Made by a program: the position numbers and the translations under genes
Shown here: positions 56,911-64,000 of the stretch, piece by piece
Layout of the letters: each line of letters begins with the position of its first letter
How positions within the stretch are numbered: position 1 is the stretch's first letter
The notes under the pieces: generated by a model
Databases searched by the model: none
What the model saw: only the letters and a program-made list of their open reading frames with translations
What the model was told of the DNA's origin: nothing
Source of the DNA: Butyrivibrio hungatei
Lineage (GTDB): Bacteria > Bacillota > Clostridia > Lachnospirales > Lachnospiraceae
Assembly (NCBI RefSeq): GCF_900101605.1
Contig: NZ_FMUR01000007.1
Location: 145,709-209,708 of the forward strand
Direction: 5' to 3'
Length of the DNA: 64,000 nucleotides

Positions 56911-57272
56911 AAAAGAAAAGTATAGCCGCTATCCTGCAGTTGCAGGGGGCAGTCATTGTCTATTCACTTTCGACCGTTGCGGCCAAATTTGCTTCCGAGT
57001 ATCCTATGTTGACGCTCGGATGGATCGGCTTTTTTGCACTTGAGTTTGTTGTTTTGGCAATCTATGCGGTTATTTGGCAGCAGGTTATTAAGAAATTCCA
57101 GCTTTCCATAGCTTATTCGAATAAAGCTGTCACATTGATGTGGTCGATGCTCTGGAATTTCGTGATCTTTTCTGAGAAGATCACACCCGGAATGGTGATA
57201 GGTGTTCTTATTGTCATTGCCGGAGTTATAGTTATGAACAGTTCATCGGAGGAGGAAGCGGAAAGTGTATAA
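56907..57272 (+). CDS. Small four-helix transporter, EamA/SMR-like subunit 1
   Basis: This 121-residue protein with four helices has the first-helix pattern ILQLQGAVIVYSLSTVAAKFAS. It resembles half-size EamA/SMR proteins such as ArnE, which with ArnF flips undecaprenyl-phosphate-linked aminosugars. The gene overlaps the previous one by 4 nt (ATGA) and the next by 8 nt. Such tight coupling with a second small protein supports a heterodimer that flips a lipid-linked sugar made by the GT2 enzymes. Confidence 0.78.
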   Translation: MKKKSIAAILQLQGAVIVYSLSTVAAKFASEYPMLTLGWIGFFALEFVVLAIYAVIWQQVIKKFQLSIAYSNKAVTLMWSMLWNFVIFSEKITPGMVIGVLIVIAGVIVMNSSSEEEAESV

Positions 57273-57621
57273 GTATTTTATTATGATGCTTTTGGCTGAG
57301 CTTATAGCATCCTCTTCACAGATTTTTCTTAAGATGAGTTCGAAAAAGAGCTATCCGTCGGCTATAAGAGAATATCTTAACTGCCTTGTTATAGGCGGAT
57401 ATTCGCTGCTTATGGTGTCAATGGTCATCACGGTGGTCTTTGGCTATAATAAGGATAAGCTCGGATATATGGGAACTGTGGTTATGGAGCCCATAAGCTA
57501 TGTTTTTGTATTGATCCTGTCGAGGATTGTTTTTAAGGAGAAGATATCAAAGAGAAAGATTGTGGGGATGAGTCTCATTATATGTGGGATAGCAGTCTTT
57601 TTTCTTAATAAACCCATGTAA
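57265..57621 (+). CDS. Small four-helix transporter, EamA/SMR-like subunit 2
   Basis: This 118-residue protein has four helices, with a family-like ending EPISYVFVLILSRIVFKEKIS. It starts with GTG at 57265, supported by GGAGGAAG with about 8 nt spacing, and overlaps the stop of subunit 1. It is the probable partner in an ArnEF-like heterodimer. The exact substrate is not visible. It is the last gene before a new promoter. Confidence 0.78.
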   Translation: MYKYFIMMLLAELIASSSQIFLKMSSKKSYPSAIREYLNCLVIGGYSLLMVSMVITVVFGYNKDKLGYMGTVVMEPISYVFVLILSRIVFKEKISKRKIVGMSLIICGIAVFFLNKPM

Positions 57622-57697
57622 TTGATGGAGCAGATTGGGGGCACGAATCTGCAATATACGATATACAGAAACAAAAGAACCGAATGATAACAAAAAG

Positions 57698-57726
57698 TTG
57701 TTATTGTATTTCGGAAATGTTAAAAT
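57698..57726 (+). promoter_or_regulatory. Promoter for the lysozyme gene
   Basis: TTGTTA (57698-57703) and the extended -10 TGTTAAAAT (57718-57726) have 17 nt between hexamers. The start codon is about 78 nt downstream. Confidence 0.66.
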
Positions 57727-57803
57727 GCTATATATGGTATAGAGGGGTATCGAGGGAGGATATATTTAGTTACGGAAATTAGTTAATCGTACGAGGAGTG
57801 TAT

Positions 57804-60800
57804 ATGAAAAAGATGACTAAGCGCGGATTATTTCTCGGCCGCAAGACTTCTGATGACAGAAAAAAACGAGACAACAGGGAATATAGGGAAGAATACGACA
57901 GAGAGTATGAAGTATTTGAAGATAATCGCAGTTACAGAGCCGATCGTGATTATGAAGATTACGATTATGACCGTGACTACGATGGTTATGAATACGACCG
58001 CGATTATGAAGACTATGAATACGACCGTGATCATAAGTATAGTGACAGAGATTATGCGGATGATCGCGCATATAGTGACGGCGGCTACGACTACGATAGA
58101 AAATATGAAAAAGAAGATTATGATCGTGATTATGCGGATGACGATCGTGACTATGAAAACGGAGATGATTATGGCCGCGGTTATGCGGATGACGATCGCT
58201 ACTATTCGGAAAATTCTCACAATTATGATGATGAACCCCGCGGATATGAGCGCATGATTGACGAAAAGTATGACGATTCCGATTATGACAGAGATTATGC
58301 GGATGACGATCGTGATTATGCCGAATATGACAAGGAATTTCAGAGTGCCGATCTCGCAGGCGCTTTTAACGGCGATAACGAATATGATACAAGATATCGC
58401 GACGGCGACTATGAGTATGACGGCGGATATGATGACCGATATGACAACGATGAATATGGTCGTGGACGAAAGACATCCCAAAAAGGTGGAAACAGATCCA
58501 AAAGTGCAATAAGAACTTCAAGTGCGGTTGAGAAAACTGCGGCGATCGTTGCGGTTGTAATTCTTGCAGGCGCGCTTGTAACAGGAGTTTTCTATACAAA
58601 AACACTTGGCAGAAATCACGAGATCAGTGCATTTGCCGATGTCGGATCGACTATGAGCGATGTTCAGATTGTCGGAGAGAGCGGACTTGTTGCGGTTGCC
58701 GATGCTGAGAAAGCAAAGCAGATGACCGCAGGTATTATTGAAGAAGCAAAAGAAGAAAAGGTCGAAGAAGTAGTAGAAGAGAAGAAAGAGGAAGAGGAAG
58801 TTACAGGCGGAAAAGTAACTTTTAGCGTTTCTTCCATCAAGAGCGACATTAAGATAAAGTTTATCGGAAAAAACAAAAAGCTCGTTGCAAAAGTACCTTT
58901 CAAGGTAAGTGTTGAAACACCCGACGGATCTAAGGTCGACTACGAGGATGATGACAAAGACGGTATCATCTATAAAAAAGACATGAAGCCCGGCATTTAT
59001 AAGATCACACCATGTGCGCTTCCTGCCGAGTTTTCGCAGTATAGCCTTGATACATCTACCAAGACGGTAACTGTCAAGGATAAGGTAGAAATGAAGGCCG
59101 TTGATGTCAGCAACGAGGTTAAGAAGGAATCACAGGTTAACGTTGCAAAAGAAGATACAGCGGTAAAGAACGTTGTGGAATCAACGCTTAAGGATACCGT
59201 TGAGTATGTTGAAAGTGAGAAGATTCCTGCAGACGGAAGTGCTTCCGATGCAAACGGTACATATAAGGAAATTGATAAAAACAGCATTCCGAATCCTATG
59301 TCATCATCATCGATAATTGACTTTACAAACTTTAGGACGGTTGCGTTGTTTACTACCGATAGTTCTACTTTGCCTGATGATAGCGCAGATAAGAAAAAAG
59401 ACGGTGATTCAAACGAAGAGAACAAAGATGGCAATAAGGATGCTGCAAGTACGGGAGTGAATGGAGAAAGTGACCAAAATTCATCTAAAGACGAAGAAGC
59501 AGCTAAATTAGCGAAAGAGAAAGAAGAAAAAGAGAAGCAGGAAGCTGCGGCAGCAGAGGCTTCAAGGCTTAAGAAAGAGAAAGAAGAAAAAGAGAAGCAG
59601 GAAGCAGCAGCGGCAGAAGCTTCAAGATTAGCCAAAGAAGCTGCGGATAAAAAAGCTAAAGAAGATGCAGCAGCGGCAGCAGAGGCTTCAAGACTTAAGC
59701 AGGAAGCTGACAAAAAAGCGCTTCTTGAAAAGAATGGCAAAGTTCCTGTAAAAGAGACTTCAATGACACTTACCGAAGGTGATAAGAAGACTATAGAGAC
59801 AAAAGTATCCGGATTGGCAATACAGATTACTTCTGACAATGCGGGATGCGTATCATGCAGCGGCAATACAATTACAGCGGTAGCTAAAGGAACGGCAAAG
59901 CTTACTGTTAACGCAGAAAATTACCAGACTGAATATATCACTGTAACCGTTAATGCGAAGAAAGCAGGAGATCTTCCCATCAATTCCAAGAAGATTACAC
60001 TTGTTCAGGACGAGAAGATAAATATCGGAATTAACGCAAATGATTATCCGGGACTTTCAGGAAAAGCTAAAGACAGTTCTGTAGCAGGTGTTTCAGGAAC
60101 GGAGATTCAGGGTAAGAAGGCCGGAAAGACAACGGTTACATATACTGCAACAGGTTATAATGCATTTGATATTGAGGTTACTGTAGTAGATAAGAAGGCA
60201 CTTCTTAAGCTTGCTGACGGAACTCAGGTTTATGTAAAGAGTTCGGAAGGTGGATTCAGAGAAGCGACTTATGCAGATTACTACAATAAAGAGAAGTTCT
60301 TCCTTAAGGACAAGGGTGAGGGCAATTTTAAATACAAGGGCTGGCAGACAATAAACGGCAAGACCTATTACTACAACAAGAACTGCGAGTATGTAACAGG
60401 TAAGCAGGTTATTCAGGGTGTCGAGTATGTATTTGGAAGTGACGGAGTTCTTACAACTTCTGCGGGAGCAAGAGGAATCGATGTAAGTAAGTGGAACGGA
60501 TCAATCGACTGGAAAGCTGTTCGAAACGAAGGAATCGAATTTGTTATCATCAGATGCGGTTACAGAGGTTCATCTCAGGGCGCACTTATCGAAGATCCTA
60601 CTTTCAGAACAAATATAAAGGGTGCTCAGGCAGCAGGACTTAAGGTTGGTGTTTACTTCTTTACACAGGCTGTAAACGAGGCGGAAGCGGTTGAGGAAGC
60701 CTCAATGGTAATAGAGCTTTGTAAGGGATACGGACTTTCATTCCCTGTATACCTTGACGTTGAGGGAAGTAACGGAAGAGGCGATACGATCAGTGCAGAG

Positions 60801-61055
60801 CAGAGAACTGCCAATATCAGAGCGTTCTGCGGAACAATTCAGAATGCGGGATACAAGGCAGGCGTATACGCTAACAAAACATGGTTTACAAGTAAGATCA
60901 ATACCAATAAGCTTACAAATTACAAGATCTGGCTTGCCCAGTATGCAGCAAGCCCGACATATAACGCTACAAGATATGATATGTGGCAGCATACATCAAA
61001 GGGTAAAGTGTCCGGTATCTCCGGAAATGTAGACCTTAACATTTTGTACAGATAA
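57804..61055 (+). CDS. Membrane-anchored GH25 lysozyme with acidic cytoplasmic repeats and Ig-like domains
   Basis: This is a 1083-residue protein. In order: a basic start; a cytoplasmic acidic Asp/Tyr/Arg repeat region (about 20-225) with recurrent DRDYADDDRDY-like units; a transmembrane helix (about 243-266); an extracellular linker; a prealbumin-like or beta domain (about 340-420); a Lys/Glu/Ala coiled coil (about 565-645); two BIG2-like Ig domains (about 650-810); wall-binding-like repeats (GWQTINGKTYYY); and a C-terminal GH25 muramidase (about 890-1083) with ARGIDVSKWNG and YLDVEG (catalytic Asp and Glu). It would cut peptidoglycan while anchored in the membrane. ATG 57804 has GAGGAG 5 nt upstream. 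The acidic tail resembles that at 55369. Confidence 0.88.
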   Translation: MKKMTKRGLFLGRKTSDDRKKRDNREYREEYDREYEVFEDNRSYRADRDYEDYDYDRDYDGYEYDRDYEDYEYDRDHKYSDRDYADDRAYSDGGYDYDRKYEKEDYDRDYADDDRDYENGDDYGRGYADDDRYYSENSHNYDDEPRGYERMIDEKYDDSDYDRDYADDDRDYAEYDKEFQSADLAGAFNGDNEYDTRYRDGDYEYDGGYDDRYDNDEYGRGRKTSQKGGNRSKSAIRTSSAVEKTAAIVAVVILAGALVTGVFYTKTLGRNHEISAFADVGSTMSDVQIVGESGLVAVADAEKAKQMTAGIIEEAKEEKVEEVVEEKKEEEEVTGGKVTFSVSSIKSDIKIKFIGKNKKLVAKVPFKVSVETPDGSKVDYEDDDKDGIIYKKDMKPGIYKITPCALPAEFSQYSLDTSTKTVTVKDKVEMKAVDVSNEVKKESQVNVAKEDTAVKNVVESTLKDTVEYVESEKIPADGSASDANGTYKEIDKNSIPNPMSSSSIIDFTNFRTVALFTTDSSTLPDDSADKKKDGDSNEENKDGNKDAASTGVNGESDQNSSKDEEAAKLAKEKEEKEKQEAAAAEASRLKKEKEEKEKQEAAAAEASRLAKEAADKKAKEDAAAAAEASRLKQEADKKALLEKNGKVPVKETSMTLTEGDKKTIETKVSGLAIQITSDNAGCVSCSGNTITAVAKGTAKLTVNAENYQTEYITVTVNAKKAGDLPINSKKITLVQDEKINIGINANDYPGLSGKAKDSSVAGVSGTEIQGKKAGKTTVTYTATGYNAFDIEVTVVDKKALLKLADGTQVYVKSSEGGFREATYADYYNKEKFFLKDKGEGNFKYKGWQTINGKTYYYNKNCEYVTGKQVIQGVEYVFGSDGVLTTSAGARGIDVSKWNGSIDWKAVRNEGIEFVIIRCGYRGSSQGALIEDPTFRTNIKGAQAAGLKVGVYFFTQAVNEAEAVEEASMVIELCKGYGLSFPVYLDVEGSNGRGDTISAEQRTANIRAFCGTIQNAGYKAGVYANKTWFTSKINTNKLTNYKIWLAQYAASPTYNATRYDMWQHTSKGKVSGISGNVDLNILYR
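57915..58350 (+). repeat. In-frame degenerate repeats coding Asp/Tyr/Arg-rich units
   Basis: GATTATG- and GACCGTGA-type units recur many times here, for example TATGCGGATGACGATCG at 58131, 58182 and 58298. They encode the acidic tail of the lysozyme. Repeat length variation between strains would be expected. Confidence 0.7.
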
Positions 61056-61079
61056 TGAATGTGAATATAGGTACAATAT

Positions 61080-62588
61080 ATGAGTAACAGCAACAATAAC
61101 AAAGGATTGGAATCTTTTAAGATTCTGTCCTTTGTTTTGCCTTTAATTTTTTATATCGGGATTGCGGTTTTGGACGGCCCTGTATGGTGCGTGGATTCTC
61201 AGAGCTATGTGAGCATGGATTTTTCAAGAGAGCCTGTTTATCCGCTTTTTTTGGCACTTATCAGAAAGATATTTGAAACCTTTAAGTTCTCCGGTGAATT
61301 TAAAGGACAACCTTCATATCTTTTCTGCGCTGTGATACTTCAAAGTCTTTTGTGGGTATATACTTCATGGAGACTCGGAAATGAAGTTTACAATGTCGCG
61401 TCAAGGTATTTGAATTTAAACAGCGCATTGTTTATAGGCTATGCGGGAGTTCTATCGCAGATGGCGGTTGCGTCGCTAAACAGATTTGCGGCCAAAAGAG
61501 GCTCGATGTATTCGGAGAGCATTATGACCGAATCGATCGCGATACCGCTTTTTGTTATTTTTACAATAGAGCTGTGGCATCTGCACAGAGCATATCTTCA
61601 GCGTAACATTGTGAGAGTATTTGTGCTTGCGATACTTATTGCAAGTGTCAGAAAACAGATGCTTATATGCCTGATCTTATGGGGCTTTTCGGCATTTGTG
61701 ATTTACCTTTTTATAAACAGACAGGATGGTATCCATAAGTTTTTTATAACCGTGCTTATGATCGTTGCGGCTATCGTGAGTATAAAGGGAGTTGACAGGA
61801 TATATAATTCGGCTCTTCGCGGACGATTTGTGGAACATATAGGAAACAGTAAGGGCGGTCTGGATACGGTTCTGTATACGGCAAGAAGCGAGGATGCGGA
61901 ACTCTTTAAGGATTATGAGAATTTTCCGGATCTTGATGCATTATATACGAGTATCTTTGAGGCCTGCAATGAGCAGCAGCTTAACATAGAATATGCTCCC
62001 GGTTATGAAAAGAGAGACCAGGCGAATGTATTTAATTCTGACTGGGCAGCAATGGCTTCTCACTATGCCGAGAGTTATGATGTCATCGGATTCGACATTG
62101 TTCAGGTTAAGTGTGATGAGTATGTGGCGGAACATTTTCCGGGACTTGAGCTCTGCGATGCTCAGTTAAAAGAGGATGAGGTAGAAGGAATTCTTTTTAA
62201 GACTCTTTTAAAGCATGCTTTTGAGAGGATAAAAAAAGGCGAAGGAAAAGCGATAATATATGTATTTACCGCAAATGTACTGAAAGCGTTTGTAATATCG
62301 GTCGCAAATATCAGTCCGAAGATTCTTATTCCGATATCGTTTTTTATGTACCTGTTGTTTCTGACTTCGTTTGTGCTACTGTTTTTGAGTAGCATATTTG
62401 GAAACAGGGGGAATGAGAAGTATGTGAAGGATGATTTCCTTCTGCTTGCATTTCTAACGCTTTCGGGAATTGCGATAAACTCTGTGGTTACGGGATCGAT
62501 GATATTTCCGCAGCCCAGATATATGTGCTACGGTATGGGACTCTTCTACTTGGCACTGACTTGTGATATAATAGCCACGAAAAAATGA
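61080..62588 (+). CDS. Polytopic membrane protein, possible GT-C-type transferase
   Basis: This 502-residue protein has about eleven helices. After the first helix is WCVDSQSYVSMDFSREPVYPLFL, the VDSxxY...REPxYPLFL pattern of unclassified bacterial GT-C-like proteins. A large extracytoplasmic domain (about 230-360) lies between late helices. It starts 25 nt after the lysozyme stop. The next gene rfbB starts beyond its stop with close spacing. No named family is recognised with certainty. Confidence 0.62.
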   Translation: MSNSNNNKGLESFKILSFVLPLIFYIGIAVLDGPVWCVDSQSYVSMDFSREPVYPLFLALIRKIFETFKFSGEFKGQPSYLFCAVILQSLLWVYTSWRLGNEVYNVASRYLNLNSALFIGYAGVLSQMAVASLNRFAAKRGSMYSESIMTESIAIPLFVIFTIELWHLHRAYLQRNIVRVFVLAILIASVRKQMLICLILWGFSAFVIYLFINRQDGIHKFFITVLMIVAAIVSIKGVDRIYNSALRGRFVEHIGNSKGGLDTVLYTARSEDAELFKDYENFPDLDALYTSIFEACNEQQLNIEYAPGYEKRDQANVFNSDWAAMASHYAESYDVIGFDIVQVKCDEYVAEHFPGLELCDAQLKEDEVEGILFKTLLKHAFERIKKGEGKAIIYVFTANVLKAFVISVANISPKILIPISFFMYLLFLTSFVLLFLSSIFGNRGNEKYVKDDFLLLAFLTLSGIAINSVVTGSMIFPQPRYMCYGMGLFYLALTCDIIATKK

Positions 62589-62608
62589 AAAGGAAAGGTA
62601 TACTTTTG

Positions 62609-63694
62609 ATGAAAACTTATCTTGTAACAGGAGGGGCAGGTTTTATCGGCTCCAACTATATTCACTATATGTTCAAAAAATATGGTGATGATATTCGTAT
62701 TATAAATGTTGATGCACTTACATATGCCGGAAATCTTGAGAATCTTAAGGATGTAGAGGATCGCGACAATTATACTTTTGTCAAAGCAAATATTTGCGAC
62801 AGAGACGCCATCAATAAGATCTTTGAAGAGAATGACATAGACAGAGTTGTTCATTTCGCGGCAGAAAGCCACGTTGACAGATCTATTGTAAATCCCGAGA
62901 TCTTCGTTGAGACTAACGTTCTCGGAACGGCTACTATGCTCAACGCAGCTAAAAAGGCTTGGGAGCTTCCGGACGGAACATTCAAAGAGGGTAAGAAATT
63001 CCTTCATGTTTCAACCGATGAAGTATACGGTTCGCTCGATGACGATCCGAATGCTTATTTCTATGAGACAACTCCATACGATCCGCACAGCCCTTATTCA
63101 GCAAGTAAGGCAAGTTCGGATATGCTCGTAAAAGCTTATATGGATACATATAAGTTCCCTGCAAATATCACTAACTGTTCAAATAACTACGGACCTTATC
63201 AGTTCCCTGAGAAGCTCATTCCTCTTGTGATCAACAATGCACTTGCAGGTAAGGATCTTCCTGTATACGGAGACGGTAAGAACGTTCGTGACTGGCTCTT
63301 TGTTGAGGATCATGCAAAGGCAATCGACATGGTACAGGAGAAGGGCAAGCTCTTTGAGACATACAATGTCGGCGGACACAATGAGAAGCAGAATATCGAG
63401 ATCGTTAAGACAATCATCGATGTTCTCAGAGAAGAGCTTGATGACAGCGATCCCAGAAAGGCTAAGCTCAGCTACGATCTTATTAAGTATGTAACAGACA
63501 GAAAGGGACATGACAGAAGATATGCCATCGCTCCCGATAAGATCAAAAAGGAAATCGGATGGGAGCCTGAGACCATGTTCAAAGAAGGTATCAGAAAGAC
63601 CATTAAATGGTACTTTGATCACAACGAATGGATGGAGCATGTGACAAGCGGCGATTACGAAAAGTATTACGCAAAGATGTATGACAAGAGATAA
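62609..63694 (+). CDS. rfbB: dTDP-glucose 4,6-dehydratase
   Basis: RfbB converts dTDP-glucose to the 4-keto-6-deoxy form on the way to dTDP-rhamnose and related sugars. The 361 residues show the extended-SDR motif TGGAGFIGSN, VHFAAESHVDRSI, STDEVYGSL (Asp-Glu of dehydration), YSASKASSDM (Tyr and Lys), SNNYGPYQFPEKLIP and RDWLFVEDH. ATG 62609 has AAGGAAAGG upstream; the ATG at 62585 overlaps the previous stop and has no site. rfbA follows after 52 nt; rfbC and rfbD are presumably beyond the window. Confidence 0.95.
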   Translation: MKTYLVTGGAGFIGSNYIHYMFKKYGDDIRIINVDALTYAGNLENLKDVEDRDNYTFVKANICDRDAINKIFEENDIDRVVHFAAESHVDRSIVNPEIFVETNVLGTATMLNAAKKAWELPDGTFKEGKKFLHVSTDEVYGSLDDDPNAYFYETTPYDPHSPYSASKASSDMLVKAYMDTYKFPANITNCSNNYGPYQFPEKLIPLVINNALAGKDLPVYGDGKNVRDWLFVEDHAKAIDMVQEKGKLFETYNVGGHNEKQNIEIVKTIIDVLREELDDSDPRKAKLSYDLIKYVTDRKGHDRRYAIAPDKIKKEIGWEPETMFKEGIRKTIKWYFDHNEWMEHVTSGDYEKYYAKMYDKR

Positions 63695-63746
63695 TTGGCG
63701 ATAATTGATCAGAGCCGATTATTTTAGATAAATACGGAGGAATATA

Positions 63747-64000
63747 ATGAAAGGTATAATTTTAGCGGGTGGTTCGGGAACAAGACTTTATCCGCTTACA
63801 AGAGCTATTTCAAAGCAGATAATGCCGGTATATGACAAGCCGATGATCTACTATCCGCTTTCAACTCTTATGCTTGCAGGTATAAGAGATGTACTTATAA
63901 TTTCAACTCCGAGAGACCTTCCTATATTTGAGGATCTTTTTGGAACAGGTGAGCAGCTTGGAATGAATTTCAGCTATGCTGTTCAGGATCAGCCAAGGGG
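63747..64000 (+). CDS. rfbA: Glucose-1-phosphate thymidylyltransferase, 3' truncated by window end
   Basis: RfbA makes dTDP-glucose from dTTP and glucose 1-phosphate, the substrate of RfbB. About 84 residues are visible: the nucleotidyltransferase signature [22 protein letters not shown] (key part [12 protein letters not shown]), then [21 protein letters not shown] and VQDQPRG. CGGAGG lies 6 nt before the ATG. The reading frame is open to base 64000, so the gene continues outside the window. Confidence 0.94.
   Translation, partial: MKGIILAGGSGTRLYPLTRAISKQIMPVYDKPMIYYPLSTLMLAGIRDVLIISTPRDLPIFEDLFGTGEQLGMNFSYAVQDQPR

Noticed and set aside
57828..58481. Long minus-strand open frame opposite the lysozyme gene
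   Set aside because: It is opposite a low-complexity Asp/Tyr repeat region and encodes an Ile/Val-rich artefact with no ribosome binding site. The plus-strand protein has clear domains.
58997..59866. 289-codon minus-strand open frame
   Set aside because: It lies antisense to the Glu/Lys/Ala coiled coil of the lysozyme. Its Ser/Ala-rich composition follows from the complementary codons, and no start signal is seen.

Overview
The window looks like a piece of a Lachnospiraceae chromosome, most likely a rumen or gut Butyrivibrio/Pseudobutyrivibrio-type organism. This is an inference from the moderate GC content, strong AGGAGG-type ribosome binding sites, extended -10 (TGnTAnAAT) promoters, secreted multidomain xylan-degrading enzymes with PQ-rich linkers, a DUF6465-like small protein, and a large cell-surface glycan cluster. 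Almost every gene is on the plus strand. I see no rRNA, tRNA, CRISPR array, transposase or phage gene.

Layout. 1-3881 is the end of a cobalamin lower-ligand/nucleotide-loop operon: cobT (5' truncated), a tandem cobU-type protein, cobS and cbiB. 3963-7169 holds a fused transporter-like/spermidine-synthase-like membrane protein and a polytopic membrane protein. 7376-12281 encodes two secreted plant-cell-wall enzymes: a GH10 xylanase with CBM13, and a GH43-CBM6-CBM13-CE1 enzyme that combines a glycosidase and an esterase. 12419-15465 holds a small unknown protein, the only minus-strand gene (a membrane protein), and a first CotH-family protein. 15575-21266 is a livJHMGF branched-chain amino acid ABC transporter operon with a cytidylate-kinase-like gene. 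Its intergenic gaps carry related small hairpin repeats. 21549-28170 contains large membrane proteins, a stand-alone 5'-3' exonuclease, an acyltransferase and two very small proteins.

28306-64000 is a long cell-surface polysaccharide/glycopolymer region. It contains a GT4 glycosyltransferase, PseC and PseB, Mn-type superoxide dismutase, a Fn3-like lipoprotein, two polyprenyl-phosphate-type GT2 enzymes, a Wzx-like flippase, an FAD oxidoreductase, two MBOAT O-acyltransferases with four SGNH-type partners, a CotH-VTC-DUF4956 trio, uridine kinase, a DUF6077-like gene split by a frameshift, LicD with an IspD/TarI-like cytidylyltransferase, a DUF6056-like protein, an ArnEF-like small transporter pair, a membrane-anchored GH25 lysozyme, another large membrane protein, and the start of the dTDP-sugar genes (rfbB, rfbA). 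Together these suggest cytoplasmic synthesis of activated sugars, lipid-linked transfer, flipping, and extracellular decoration by acyl groups, phospho-substituents and glycosyl residues.

The most unusual non-coding feature is the only long gene-free stretch, 37390-38127. It holds two very long imperfect palindromes (about 256 and 241 nt). They are homologous but in opposite orientation. They share a conserved loop-proximal core and conserved asymmetric bulges, while parts of their helices differ in sequence yet stay self-complementary. A good promoter lies between them and a second just after them. This is my main candidate for an undescribed element.
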